From Deinococcus metallilatus (GTDB taxonomy: Bacteria > Deinococcota > Deinococci > Deinococcales > Deinococcaceae): a DNA stretch of 64,000 nucleotides. The stretch's first letter is position 1. Each line of letters starts with the position of its first letter. Position numbers and translations under genes: made by a program. The notes under the pieces are model-generated. The model worked only from the letters and a program-made list of their open reading frames with translations. It ran no database searches and was not told where the DNA came from. The DNA lies in contig NZ_CP038512.1 of the NCBI RefSeq assembly GCF_004758605.1, positions 2,208,501 to 2,272,500 of the forward strand. Direction: 5' to 3'. Shown here one piece after another: positions 16,204 to 44,920 of the stretch.

Positions 16204-17475
16204 ATGTCCACCTGTTTCGAGATCGTGGAGGGGATCGGGTCCGTCCTGCTGACCCTCTATCTGACCTACTCGCTGTGCGCCCTGCTGGCCCGTCCCCCGG
16301 GTTCTACTCCACCGGAGAGGCCGCTGCACTTTACCTTCCTGATCCCGGCGCTGAACGAGGCGGCGGTGATCGGCGCGACCCTCCAGAACCTGCTGGCCGC
16401 CGCTCCCGGCGCGCGGGTGGTGGTGATTGACGACGCCAGTGACGACGCCACCGCCGAGCAGGTGACGGCGCGGGCAGAACAGGACGCGCGGGTGAAGCTG
16501 CTGCGCCGCCACTTCCCGGAGGCCCGCCAGGGCAAGGGGGAGGCGCTGAACTGGGGCGTGGCGCAACTGCTGCGGCGCGGCCTGCTGCCCCCCGTCCCCC
16601 TGGAAGAGCAGGTCCTGGTGGTGTTCGACGCCGATGGACGGCTGGACAGCACGCTCCTGGGCGAAGCGCGGCGGGCCTTTGCCGACCCGGACGTGATGGC
16701 CGCGCAGGCCCGTATCCGGGTCCGGCAGGGCGGGCCGCGCCAGGCGGGGTGGCGCGGGCTGTTCGGGCAGTTGATGCTGCTGCAACAGGACCTGGAGTTC
16801 TATGTGGTGCGTCATATCCAGCTCCTGCGCCAGCGGGTACAGACCGTGGGGCTGGGGGGCAACGGGCAGTTCATGCGCCTGTCCTACCTGGCGGCGCAAC
16901 TCGCGGTGGGGCGCTCTCCCTGGCCCGCGGTCCTGCTGGAAGATTTCGCCAGCGGCCTGGAAGTGCGGCTCGCCAGCCCCCGTTACCGGCTGGTCTTTCT
17001 GGAATCCGGCGTCACACAGCAGGGCCTGACGGATCTCGGGCGGTTCTTGCGGCAACGCGCCCGCTGGACCCACGGCAACCTCCAGTGCTTCCCCAGGCTG
17101 GGCCGGGTCTGGTGTACCCCGATGCACCTGGGCGCGCGGCTGGACCTCACCTACTTTCTGGCGCAGCCCTGGCTGAATCTGGTCACCCTGTTCCTGCTGG
17201 TCTACTACCCGGCGCGCGCCGTCCAGCGCTTCCTCTCCGGCGAGGTGAACTGGCCGCTCACCTGCTCGCTGCTGGCCCTGAACCTGAGCATTCCCCTCGC
17301 CTGGGTGCTGCTGTACAGCCGCGAAAACCGCCTGACGCCCCGGCGGGCCGCCTTCGCCGCACTGGGGATGCCCCTCTACATGCTGATCATGATGCTCAGT
17401 GTGCCGCTGGCCTTTCGCAATTTCTTCCGGGGCCAGCACGGCTGGGTCAAGACGGCCCGGCATGCCGAAGTCTGA
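16204..17475 (+). CDS. Family 2 glycosyltransferase, membrane-bound (first of tandem pair)
   Basis: 423 residues. One N-terminal membrane helix (about 8-30), then a GT-A domain: FLIPALNEA (45-53), VIDDASDD (74-81), QGKGEALNWG (109-118), FDADGR with Asp142-x-Asp144, and the QRARW motif found in processive GT2 enzymes of the cellulose/hyaluronan synthase type. Two or three C-terminal hydrophobic segments follow. ATG 16204 gives the same N-terminal layout as the neighbouring paralogue. It probably makes or extends a cell-surface polysaccharide from a UDP-sugar; sugar and polymer are unknown. Confidence 0.85.
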   Translation: MSTCFEIVEGIGSVLLTLYLTYSLCALLARPPGSTPPERPLHFTFLIPALNEAAVIGATLQNLLAAAPGARVVVIDDASDDATAEQVTARAEQDARVKLLRRHFPEARQGKGEALNWGVAQLLRRGLLPPVPLEEQVLVVFDADGRLDSTLLGEARRAFADPDVMAAQARIRVRQGGPRQAGWRGLFGQLMLLQQDLEFYVVRHIQLLRQRVQTVGLGGNGQFMRLSYLAAQLAVGRSPWPAVLLEDFASGLEVRLASPRYRLVFLESGVTQQGLTDLGRFLRQRARWTHGNLQCFPRLGRVWCTPMHLGARLDLTYFLAQPWLNLVTLFLLVYYPARAVQRFLSGEVNWPLTCSLLALNLSIPLAWVLLYSRENRLTPRRAAFAALGMPLYMLIMMLSVPLAFRNFFRGQHGWVKTARHAEV

Positions 17476-19064
<1,589 letters not shown>

Positions 19065-19101
19065 GCGTGAACGCCGCGTCGTCCGGGGATTGACGGCCAC
19101 A

Positions 19102-19150
19102 AGGAGCAGGGGGACGCCGAGCCAGCCCGCGTCCCCCTGCTCCTGTTTTT
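19102..19150 (+). terminator. Strong intrinsic terminator after the glycosyltransferase pair
   Basis: Perfect 16-base arms (19102-19117 and 19129-19144), 11-base loop, then G and five T. No T tract in the other direction, so it acts on the plus strand. Confidence 0.9.
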
Positions 19151-19156
19151 CCCCGG

Positions 19157-20032
<876 letters not shown>

Positions 20033-20043
20033 GCGTCTCCTGG

Positions 20044-20113
20044 GTGGTCAACGTTCAACCATCAGCACTCAGCCTGAAGCGGAAGCTCCCGCTTGCGCCG
20101 CTGAAAGCTTCTC
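20044..20113. repeat. Intergenic TCAGC-type inverted repeat, family B
   Basis: Spacer between purH and folD made of ATCAGCACTCAGCC on one side and GCCGCTGAAAGC on the other around GGAAGCTCCCGCTTGC. Similar elements lie at 35125-35165, 51308-51340, 55466-55540, 56889-56998 and, in diverged form, 58655-58755. Confidence 0.55.
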
Positions 20114-21688
<1,575 letters not shown>

Positions 21689-21708
21689 GCCTTCTCCTGC
21701 CTCCCCGC

Positions 21709-21747
21709 AAAAAAGCGCGGACGCCCCCGCAACAGGCGGTGCGTCCG
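21709..21747 (-). terminator. Terminator or attenuator in the purH leader
   Basis: On the minus strand CGGACGC (21747-21741) pairs with GCGTCCG (21724-21718), with an inner CCGC/GCGG pair, then CGC and six T (21714-21709). The T tract ends only 20 bases before the purH ATG and overlaps no coding sequence. It either ends ridA transcripts or attenuates purH. Confidence 0.75.
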
Positions 21748-21844
21748 ACCCAGGCGCGCGATCACGTCTCTTTCCAGGTGACTTCCCCGTGGTCAGCCCA
21801 CGTTCAGCGCCAGTCGCCACCCGCTCCGGAAACAGGATACAGGT

Positions 21845-22252
21845 TCAGGGGGCTACGGCAATCGCCTCGACCTCGATCAGCAGTTCAGGGCGCACCAGCG
21901 CCGCCACCTGGACCGCGCTGCTCGTCGGTGGGGTTTGCACGTTCACGAACTCATCCCGCACGGCCCGCATCTGGGGCAGGTGGGCAAAGTCCGTCAGGAA
22001 GAAGGTCAGTTTCACAACCGAGTCGAAGGTCAATCCGACCTCGGCCAGCGCCAGGGCGATGTTCCCGAACACCTTCCGGGCCTGGGCCGTGAAGTCCCCT
22101 GCGCCGACCGTCGCGCCGGACTCGTCCACGGCGATCTGCCCGGAGAGGTAGACGGTGCGCCCGCCCCGTACCTCGGCCAGATGGGAATAGCCGGGTGCGC
22201 GGCCCAGGGTGGGAACGTTGACGAACCGGACGTTGGGTGGCATGTCGCTCAT
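21845..22252 (-). CDS. ridA: RidA-family enamine/imine deaminase
   Basis: 135 residues of the YjgF/YER057c/UK114 family, which removes reactive enamines made by PLP enzymes. Typical features: YLSGQIAVDESG (about 35-46), the FxNIALALAEVGLTFDSVVKLTFFLTDF helix-strand region, and VQVAALVRPELLIEVEAIAVAP at the C-terminus. The substrate-contacting Arg of IPxRxxVxVxxL in archetypal RidA is replaced here (SSAVQVAAL), so it belongs to another RidA subgroup and deaminase activity is not certain. TAGGCT 7 bases before the ATG indicates its own leaderless promoter. Confidence 0.85.
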   Translation of the reverse strand: MSDMPPNVRFVNVPTLGRAPGYSHLAEVRGGRTVYLSGQIAVDESGATVGAGDFTAQARKVFGNIALALAEVGLTFDSVVKLTFFLTDFAHLPQMRAVRDEFVNVQTPPTSSAVQVAALVRPELLIEVEAIAVAP

Positions 22253-22290
22253 GGGCGTCAGCCTAGCCCGGGCGCGTTCCGTTCAGCCCT

Positions 22291-22854
22291 TCACCCGCTG
22301 TTGCCCGACCCGTCCGGGTTTACGGGCGGCGTCTCGTGGGTGATGGGCACCGCACCTGTCCCCGCGTCCGGGCCGATCACGCGGCGCAGTTCGTCCAGTA
22401 CGGCGCGTTCCTGCTCGCTCACCTGCTCGCCGCCGAGGCCCAGGAAACCGCCTTCCCTCGCGGCCTGGGCGGTGCGTTCGGCCACGGTCCAGAGCAGGTG
22501 GCGGTAGGCGGCGGCGTCCTCGGGGCTGGCCTTGCTGTTGACCAGCCAGACGGCCTGGCGCACGCCTTCCACGTTCTGCGCGCGGGCCTCGTCCATGTTG
22601 CGGGGCCGCTCCTGTGGCGGCAGGTCGCGGGGATCGGGCGGAGTGCCCACCAGGTCGGCGGCCATCGCCTCCAGCAGCGGCGTGCGGCCCTGCGCGCTCA
22701 CCTGCTCGCGGATGGCCTGCCCGATGGCCTGCGCCTCCGCGAGCAGTCCGGTCACCCCGCTGGGGCTGGCGGCCACCACCGCGGCCCCTGCCCGGCCAGG
22801 ACCGTTCATCACCTTGAACCACTCGTCCGCCGTAAAGTTGTCCTTGACGCTCAT
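22291..22854 (-). CDS. Conserved protein of unknown function
   Basis: 187 residues, soluble, mostly helical. The N-terminus FTADEWFKVMNGPGRAGAAVVAASPSGVTGLLAEA resembles a family of uncharacterised proteins I recall from actinobacteria (FSPDEWxxVxxxPxxAGxAVxxADPSG), to which I cannot attach a function. TAAGGT lies 6 bases before the ATG, so it may be leaderless. It heads the ridA-purH-folD run on the minus strand, with 38 bases to ridA. Confidence 0.7.
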   Translation of the reverse strand: MSVKDNFTADEWFKVMNGPGRAGAAVVAASPSGVTGLLAEAQAIGQAIREQVSAQGRTPLLEAMAADLVGTPPDPRDLPPQERPRNMDEARAQNVEGVRQAVWLVNSKASPEDAAAYRHLLWTVAERTAQAAREGGFLGLGGEQVSEQERAVLDELRRVIGPDAGTGAVPITHETPPVNPDGSGNSG

Positions 22855-22944
22855 GCGGTCACCTTAAGGGGCGGGGGCGGCGGCGTGCCTTGGGGGAGCC
22901 TTCAAGGGGGGCGGCGAGGGGAGCTTCTTCTCACAGGAGACGGT

Positions 22945-23766
22945 ATGGCGCGAACGATCACCAAGGACACCCAGCTCTGCATGTCCCTGGCGGGGCGACC
23001 GGGCAACTTCGGCACCCGCTTCCACAACTTCCTCTACGAGGAACTGGACCTCGACTTCATCTACAAGGCCTTTACCACGGATGACCTGCGGGCGGCCATC
23101 GGCGGTGTCCGGGCACTGGGCATCCGGGGTTGCGCCGTCTCGATGCCGTTCAAGGAAGCGTGCATCGCGTGGGTGGACGAGCTGGACCCCTCGGCCGCCG
23201 TGATCCAGTCCGTCAACACGGTGGTCAATACGGCGGGCTGGCTCCGGGCCTACAACACCGATTACCTGGCGGTAGCCAGCCTGCTGAAGGTCCATCAGGT
23301 GCCCCCGGATGCCCTGTTCGCCCTGCGCGGCAGTGGCGGCATGGCCAAGGCAGTCGCGGCGGCGTTGCGGGACGCGGGGTTCCGGCAGGGCGTCATCCTG
23401 GCCCGGAATCAGGCGGCCGGAGAGGCGCTGGCCCACTCCTGCGGTTTCCGCTGGCAGGCCGAGCTGGGACCGCTGCGCCCGGACGTGCTGATCAACGCGA
23501 CGCCTCTCGGCATGGCGGGCGGCGAGGAGGCACAGGCCCTCGCCTTCCCGCCCGAGGTGGTGGCGAGCGCGGACACGGTGTTCGACGTGGTGGCGCTCCC
23601 GGCTGAGACGCCGCTGATCCGCCTCGCGCGGGAGCAGGGCCAACGGGTCATCACCGGAGCGGAGGTGATCGCCCTTCAGGCCGCCGAGCAGTTCGTGCTC
23701 TATACCGGCGTGCGCCCCAGTGCCGAACAGGTGCGCCGCGCCGCCGCTTTCGCCGCCACCGGGTAA
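22945..23766 (+). CDS. Shikimate dehydrogenase-family oxidoreductase (AroE-like)
   Basis: 273 residues. The shikimate dehydrogenase fold is clear: substrate domain with Lys70 in AVSMPFKEA (canonical NVTxPxK), Asp106 in NTDYLAV (canonical NTDxxG), a nucleotide-binding loop LRGSGGMAKAVAAAL and NATPLGM. The SxS substrate motif at the N-terminus is not obvious (MSLAGRPGNFGTRFHN instead), so the substrate may not be shikimate. AGGAGA precedes ATG 22945; upstream frame extension is antisense to the 22291 gene. Monocistronic. Confidence 0.8.
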   Translation: MARTITKDTQLCMSLAGRPGNFGTRFHNFLYEELDLDFIYKAFTTDDLRAAIGGVRALGIRGCAVSMPFKEACIAWVDELDPSAAVIQSVNTVVNTAGWLRAYNTDYLAVASLLKVHQVPPDALFALRGSGGMAKAVAAALRDAGFRQGVILARNQAAGEALAHSCGFRWQAELGPLRPDVLINATPLGMAGGEEAQALAFPPEVVASADTVFDVVALPAETPLIRLAREQGQRVITGAEVIALQAAEQFVLYTGVRPSAEQVRRAAAFAATG

Positions 23767-23858
23767 CTGGGCGACCGGAAGACGCCGGGGACAAGCTCAA
23801 GCATCAGCCTCCCTTCACCGTTGCCGCCGCTGTCCTGGCCCGCCCTTACCCTGGGGCC

Positions 23859-24752
<894 letters not shown>

Positions 24753-24875
24753 GGGGAGGCAAAAACCCCTCACCCAAGCCTCTCCCCAGGGGAGAGGGCT
24801 TTTCTATGACCCCTCTCCCCTTGGTAGAGGGGCCTGGCGAAGCCAGGGGGTGAGGGGTCTTTTTCCCCATCGTCC
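24753..24875. repeat. Dispersed palindromic repeat, family A, copy 3
   Basis: Blocks CCCTCACCC, CTCTCCCC/GGGGAGAG, CCCCTTGGTAGAGGGG, CTGGCGAAGCCAG and GGGTGAGGGG followed by CTTTTTCCCC. Its reverse complement aligns block for block with 35707-35834. The plus-strand end GGGTGAGGGGTCTTTTT pairs with the AAAACCCCTCACCC at the start, so the whole element is one large palindrome and could terminate transcription from both flanks. Confidence 0.75.
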
Positions 24876-24882
24876 CGCCGCA

Positions 24883-25146
24883 TCAGTACACGTGAAACTC
24901 CCGCAGCCCAGTCGCCTCGCTGTACTGGGTCTGCACGTCCTCGACGCGGGCGTGGGGCGGGCCGCGCCGCAGCCAGTGCAGCAGGCGGTCAAGGCCCTCC
25001 TGGGGACCTTCAGCGACGACCTCCACCCGTCCGTCGAGCAGGTTCTCGGCACTGCCGGATAAGCCGAGGTCGCGGGCGTGGCGTTGCACGTAGCGGCGGT
25101 ACCCGACGCCCTGAACGGTACCGGAGACGAGAGCGGTCAGGCGCAT
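24883..25146 (-). CDS. acyP: Acylphosphatase
   Basis: 87 residues from ATG 25146. Hydrolyses acyl phosphates. The signature [16 protein letters not shown] (about residues 9-24) contains the phosphate-binding Arg, and the catalytic Asn sits in the [17 protein letters not shown] block; the C-terminus REFHVY is near the usual FxI/VxY end. TACCAT ends 7 bases before this ATG, supporting this start over the in-frame upstream codons and implying a leaderless transcript. Divergent from the tamB-like gene. Confidence 0.92.
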   Translation of the reverse strand: MRLTALVSGTVQGVGYRRYVQRHARDLGLSGSAENLLDGRVEVVAEGPQEGLDRLLHWLRRGPPHARVEDVQTQYSEATGLREFHVY

Positions 25147-25238
25147 GGGCCGCATGGTAGCGGGTCGGGGCACCCACAGAGCGTGCGTTTCTGACGGTCG
25201 GGTGAGGGTCCGGGGCTGGGCGCTCACCTGGGGAACGG

Positions 25239-25244
25239 TAGACT
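25239..25244 (+). promoter_or_regulatory. -10 box of the tamB leader ORF
   Basis: TAGACT ends 7 bases before ATG 25252. No good -35 hexamer was seen. Confidence 0.5.
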
Positions 25245-25251
25245 AGAAAAG

Positions 25252-25304
25252 ATGCCCGCTCGCCCCGTTTCAAGCGCCCTGTTTCGCCTGCCAGCGGTCC
25301 GCGC

Positions 25305-25308
<4 letters not shown>
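25252..25308 (+). CDS. 18-residue upstream ORF coupled to the tamB-like gene
   Basis: ATG 25252 follows a leaderless-type -10 box, reads 18 codons (MPARPVSSALFRLPAVRA) and stops at a TGA overlapping the GTG start of the large gene. Without it, the tamB-like GTG would need internal initiation with no Shine-Dalgarno sequence, so re-initiation from this short ORF is a reasonable model. Possibly coincidental. Confidence 0.45.
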
Positions 25309-35072
<9,764 letters not shown>

Positions 35073-35096
35073 CCGGGAAGCAGTCGGCAAAGAAGA

Positions 35097-35124
35097 AAAC
35101 GCCCCGGCACAGGCCGGGGCGTTT
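35097..35124. terminator. Bidirectional terminator between tamB-like gene and 35153 gene
   Basis: AAACGCCCCGGC (35097-35108) pairs with GCCGGGGCGTTT (35113-35124). T-rich sequence follows on both strands (GTTTCTGCT on plus, GTTTTCTTCTTTGCC on minus), so it can end both convergent transcripts. Confidence 0.85.
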
Positions 35125-35152
35125 CTGCTGATGGCTGAGAGCTGACGGCTCC

Positions 35153-35165
<13 letters not shown>
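35125..35165. repeat. TCAGC-type element, family B
   Basis: GCTGATGGCTGAGAGCTGACGG and CCTCAGCGGCTGACGC units directly after the bidirectional terminator; it runs into the 3' end of the 35153 gene. Confidence 0.5.
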
Positions 35166-35614
<449 letters not shown>

Positions 35615-35649
35615 GGGGAGTATAGCGGGGCGGGGCGCTGGGCGCGGGA

Positions 35650-35923
35650 AGTGGTGAGTGGTCAGTGGTGAGTGGAAAAAAGACAGGGGCAGAGGCCTGG
35701 GTAGAGCTACAAAGACCCCTCACCCCCTCGCTGCGCGAGGCCCCTCTACCAAGGGGAGAGGGGACAGAAAAGCCCTCTCCCTGGGGAGACTTGCAAAGCT
35801 GCGAAGCAGAGGGTTGGGTGAGGGGTCTTTTTTCGCCGCTCTGCCCTCCTCCAATCACTCCACGCTGCCTCGTGGCTCTACTGAAGCCCACGCTTCAGCC
35901 TTATCTTTCCCACTCACCACTTA

Positions 35924-35945
<22 letters not shown>
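35650..35945. repeat. MITE-like composite element with outer inverted repeats
   Basis: Outer arms GTGAGTGGTCAGTGGTGAGT (35654-35673) and the matching CTCACCACTTACTACTCACC/ACTGACCACC (35912-35942) enclose a family A palindrome at 35707-35834 and a unique stretch. The right arm supplies the last codons and stop of the ABC-F gene. Confidence 0.6.
35707..35834. repeat. Dispersed palindromic repeat, family A, copy 4
   Basis: GACCCCTCACCCCC, GCTGCGCGAGGC, CCCCTCTACCAAGGGGAGAGGGG, CCCTCTCCCTGGGGAGA, CTTGCAAAGCTGCGAAGCAG and GGGTGAGGGGTC followed by T6. Palindromic overall; reverse complement of copy 3 in block order. Confidence 0.75.
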
Positions 35946-38014
<2,069 letters not shown>

Positions 38015-38087
38015 CTTGCGAGCAGGCTAGCGCAGCGGCGCGTCCAACCTGTCAGCAGGCAGGCTGAGCCGCCCCGCCGACCCACTC

Positions 38088-38116
38088 TTGACATTCGCCG
38101 CGCGATGAACGACACT
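38088..38116 (+). promoter_or_regulatory. Promoter of the LacI-type regulator gene
   Basis: TTGACA (38088-38093), 17-base spacer, GACACT (38111-38116). The first operator lies about 16 bases downstream of the -10 box. Confidence 0.7.
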
Positions 38117-38131
38117 GCGTGCATCGGAAAC

Positions 38132-38145
38132 TGAAATCGATTTCA
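38132..38145. promoter_or_regulatory. LacI-family operator O1
   Basis: Perfect 14-base palindrome TGAAATCGATTTCA with the central CG typical of LacI/PurR-type operators, just downstream of the predicted transcription start. Confidence 0.75.
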
Positions 38146-38227
38146 GAGCGGTGCAAGCCCCCGTCTCGCGCCTGTATCCCTCCCGTCTGAACGGGTATCT
38201 ACCCCGCCACCTTCCCTCTCGTGAAAG

Positions 38228-38241
38228 TGAAAACGATTTCA
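38228..38241. promoter_or_regulatory. LacI-family operator O2
   Basis: TGAAAACGATTTCA, one base off O1's palindrome and overlapping the A of the regulator's ATG; centres of O1 and O2 are 96 bases apart. Suggests autorepression, possibly by looping. Confidence 0.7.
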
Positions 38242-39269
38242 TGATCAGCCTCGAAGATGTCGCCAAACTCGCCCAGGTTTCCCCCGCCACCGCCTCGCGG
38301 GCGCTGACGCGGCCCGAACTGGTGGCTGAAGCCACGCGGGAGCGGGTGCTGGAGGCGGCCCGGACGCTGGGGTATCAGCCCAACGTGCTGGCGCGCAGCC
38401 TGCGTCAGCGCGGGAGCCGCAGCCTGGGGCTGGTGGTCACCGATATCCTCAACCCCTTTCACGCCCTGCTGGCCAAGGGCGTGCAGGACGTGGCCGAGGC
38501 GCAGGGCTACACCGTCCTCATGTTCAACACGGACGAGGAATCCGCCAAGGAACGCCGCGCGTTCGAGACGCTGCGCGGCCATCTGCCCCAGGGCCTGATC
38601 GTGGTGCCCACGCCCGCCACGCACCTGAACCTGAAGCTGCTGCCCAATCTGCCGGTGATCGAACTCGACCGTGCGAGCGGCCGGGCAGGCGCCCATACCG
38701 TGATGGTGGACAACGAGGTGGGTGCTTACCGGGCGGTATCGCACCTGGCGGCCCTGGGCCACCGCCGCATCGGGATGATCGTGGGGCGGCTGGACATCAG
38801 CACCGCCGTCGAGCGGCACGAGGGCTACCGGCGGGCGCTGCTGGACGCGGGCCTGCCCTACCGCCCCGAACTGGTCGTGCCCGGCAACCACCGCGAGGCG
38901 GACGGGCGCGCGGCGGCCCACGCCCTGCTGACGCTCCCGCCCGCCGAGCGCCCCACCGCCCTCTTCGTGGGCAACAACGAGATGACCGTGGGCGCGGTGC
39001 TGGCCGCCCGCGAGCTGGGCCTGCGCCTGCCGGACGACCTCTCGCTGATCGGCTTCGACGACTCGCGCTGGGCCCAGACCATGACGCCCGCCATCACGGT
39101 GGTCGCGCAGCCCGCCTACGACCTGGGCGCCCTCGCCTGCCGGACGCTGCTGAACCTGCTGGGCGGCCAGACGGTCCCCCAGAGCGTGCGGCTGAAGACC
39201 ACCTTCATCGAGCGGGACTCGGCCGCGCCCCTGACCCCGCAGCCTTCCCCCCTGGCGGGTTCCCGGTGA
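38241..39269 (+). CDS. LacI-family sugar-responsive repressor
   Basis: 342 residues from ATG 38241. The N-terminal helix-turn-helix SLEDVAKLAQVSPATASRALTRPELV with hinge GYQPNVLARSLRQRGS precedes a periplasmic-binding-protein-like sensor domain (LGLVVTDILNPFHALLAKGV, VIELDRASG, HTVMVDNEVGAYRAVSHLAALGHRRIG, GFDDSRWAQTMTPAITVVAQP). Two matching palindromic operators frame its own 5' region and none is seen upstream of the transporter, so the transporter is probably co-transcribed from this promoter. The start is set by residue pattern (I-S-L-E-D-V-A) rather than by a ribosome-binding site. Confidence 0.92.
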   Translation: MISLEDVAKLAQVSPATASRALTRPELVAEATRERVLEAARTLGYQPNVLARSLRQRGSRSLGLVVTDILNPFHALLAKGVQDVAEAQGYTVLMFNTDEESAKERRAFETLRGHLPQGLIVVPTPATHLNLKLLPNLPVIELDRASGRAGAHTVMVDNEVGAYRAVSHLAALGHRRIGMIVGRLDISTAVERHEGYRRALLDAGLPYRPELVVPGNHREADGRAAAHALLTLPPAERPTALFVGNNEMTVGAVLAARELGLRLPDDLSLIGFDDSRWAQTMTPAITVVAQPAYDLGALACRTLLNLLGGQTVPQSVRLKTTFIERDSAAPLTPQPSPLAGSR

Positions 39270-39467
39270 CCCGGCCCGTGTCTCTCTCCCCGCTGGCCGT
39301 CACCCCTGCACGCCGCACGTCCCCGCGACTCTGAACGTCCCCACGCGCTGCCCGGAGGTTCCTCCCGTGCCCCTCGGTCCCTGAGCCTGCCCCGCCTCCC
39401 GGTCCCCGGAGGACCGGCCCCCGTCCGCCCCCGGCCTCCCGCCCCGATTCCCCCCAGGAGAACCAGC

Positions 39468-40478
39468 ATGCGCGCACCCTTCAAGTTCGTGACCGCCAGC
39501 CTCACCGCTGCCACCGTCCTCGGCCTCGCGCTCGCGCAGGGCAACCAGCCGGTGATCGGCCTGATCACCAAGACCGAGACCAACCCCTTCTTCGTGAAGA
39601 TGAAGGAAGGCGCGCAGAAACAGGCCAGCGCGCTGGGGGCCAAGCTGATGACGGCGGCGGGCAAGACGGACGGCGACAACGCCTCCCAGGTCACCGCCAT
39701 CGAGAACATGGTCGCGGCGGGGGCCAAGACCATCCTGATCACGCCCAGCGAACCCAAGGCGATCATTCCCGCCATCCAGAAAGCCCAGGCCCAGGGCGTG
39801 CAGGTGATCGCCCTCGACTCCCCGACCGATCCCCAGAGCGCCGTGAACGCCCTCTTTGCCACCGACAACTTCAAGGCGGGCGTCCTGATCGGGCAGTATG
39901 CCAAGGCCGCCGGGTTCTCGGGCAACAAGGTCGCCAAGATCGCCATGCTCGACCTCTCCCCCGGCCCGCTGGTCGGCATCGCGCGCCACAACGGCTTCCT
40001 GGCGGGCTTCGGGATCAAGGGCATCACCGCCAAGACGGCCACCCTGGCGACCGCGCCGCAGGTCGTGTGCGCGCAGGACACCTACGGGGACCAGGCCAAG
40101 GGGCAGACCGCGATGGAAAACTGCCTCCAGAAGAACCCCGACATCAACCTGGTGTACACCATCAACGAGCCCGCCGCCTTCGGCGCGTACCAGGCCCTCA
40201 AGACCGCCGGGCGCGAGAAGGACGTGATGATCGTCTCGGTGGACGGCGGCTGCGCGGGCGTGCGCGGCGTGCAGAGCGGCCAGATCGCCGCCACCTCGCA
40301 GCAGTACCCGCTCAAGATGGCCGCGCTGGGCGTGGTGGCGGGCGTGAACTACGCCAAGAGCGGCAAAAAGGCCAGCGGCTACACCGACACCGGCGTGACC
40401 CTGATCACCAACAAGGCCGTCCAGGGCGTCTCCAGCAAGGACGCCAAGTTCGGCCTCGCCAACTGCTGGGGGCAGTAA
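39468..40478 (+). CDS. frcB: Sugar ABC transporter substrate-binding protein (FrcB-like)
   Basis: 336 residues. Signal peptide MRAPFKFVTASLTAATVLGLALAQ, then a pentose/hexose-binding type I fold: VIGLITKTETNPFFVKMKEGAQKQA, LITPSEPKAIIPAIQKAQAQGVQVIALDSP, VVCAQDTYGDQ, LVYTINEPAAFGAYQALK. The next two genes are permease and a short single-domain ATPase, the composition of the FrcBCA fructose/ribose/mannose importer rather than RbsABC. AGGAG sits before the ATG. A 198-base GC-rich spacer separates it from the lacI gene. Sugar specificity is inferred only from family resemblance. Confidence 0.82.
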   Translation: MRAPFKFVTASLTAATVLGLALAQGNQPVIGLITKTETNPFFVKMKEGAQKQASALGAKLMTAAGKTDGDNASQVTAIENMVAAGAKTILITPSEPKAIIPAIQKAQAQGVQVIALDSPTDPQSAVNALFATDNFKAGVLIGQYAKAAGFSGNKVAKIAMLDLSPGPLVGIARHNGFLAGFGIKGITAKTATLATAPQVVCAQDTYGDQAKGQTAMENCLQKNPDINLVYTINEPAAFGAYQALKTAGREKDVMIVSVDGGCAGVRGVQSGQIAATSQQYPLKMAALGVVAGVNYAKSGKKASGYTDTGVTLITNKAVQGVSSKDAKFGLANCWGQ

Positions 40479-40545
40479 GTCGGGCACACGTCCCTTCGCT
40501 CAGGGCGTCCACGCGGCGCCCTGATCCCACAGGCCAGGTACACCC

Positions 40546-41544
<999 letters not shown>

Positions 41545-41545
41545 C

Positions 41546-42370
<825 letters not shown>

Positions 42371-42393
42371 AGCCGCCGCGCCGCGACAAACAA

Positions 42394-42447
42394 AGAAGCT
42401 CCGGCTGGGAACCGTAGAACCTGTCCCCAGCCGGAGCTTCTCTCTAT
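42394..42447. terminator. Terminator between frcA and hsp20
   Basis: 16-base arms (AGAAGCTCCGGCTGGG, 42394-42409, and its complement at 42426-42441). The minus strand has TTTGTTTG after the stem, the plus strand TCTCTATT, so it serves both convergent transcripts, better for hsp20. Confidence 0.8.
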
Positions 42448-42497
42448 TCAGTGTTCACATTCGGGTGGGGTGCAGGACTTCAGCGCCCCTGAACCGT

Positions 42498-43061
<564 letters not shown>

Positions 43062-43127
43062 CTGAAAACCTCCTGAGGCTGGAAGCGCCGCACCCATCGC
43101 CCGAGTGCCCGGCGCTCAACTGCCCGA

Positions 43128-43156
43128 AGTCTAGAACTTGAGTGCGGTCATGTCAA
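43128..43156 (-). promoter_or_regulatory. Consensus promoter of hsp20
   Basis: Minus strand TTGACA (43156-43151), 17-base spacer, TAGACT (43133-43128). Transcription would start about 60 bases before the ATG. Confidence 0.8.
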
Positions 43157-43157
43157 G
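43137..43157. promoter_or_regulatory. HAIR-type operator (HspR) at hsp20
   Basis: CTTGAGT, 7 bases, TGTCAAG. The HspR-associated inverted repeat is CTTGAGT-N7-ACTCAAG; one half is perfect, the other matches at five of seven positions. It overlaps the -35 box and spacer, a position for repression released on heat shock. The hspR gene is not in this window. Confidence 0.65.
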
Positions 43158-43172
43158 TTCATTGAGCGTTAA

Positions 43173-44908
<1,736 letters not shown>

Positions 44909-44920
44909 AAAGTCCCGCAT

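Noticed and set aside
24753..24875. CRISPR-like repeats
   Set aside because: Palindromic blocks are not regularly spaced with unique spacers; it is a dispersed repeat.
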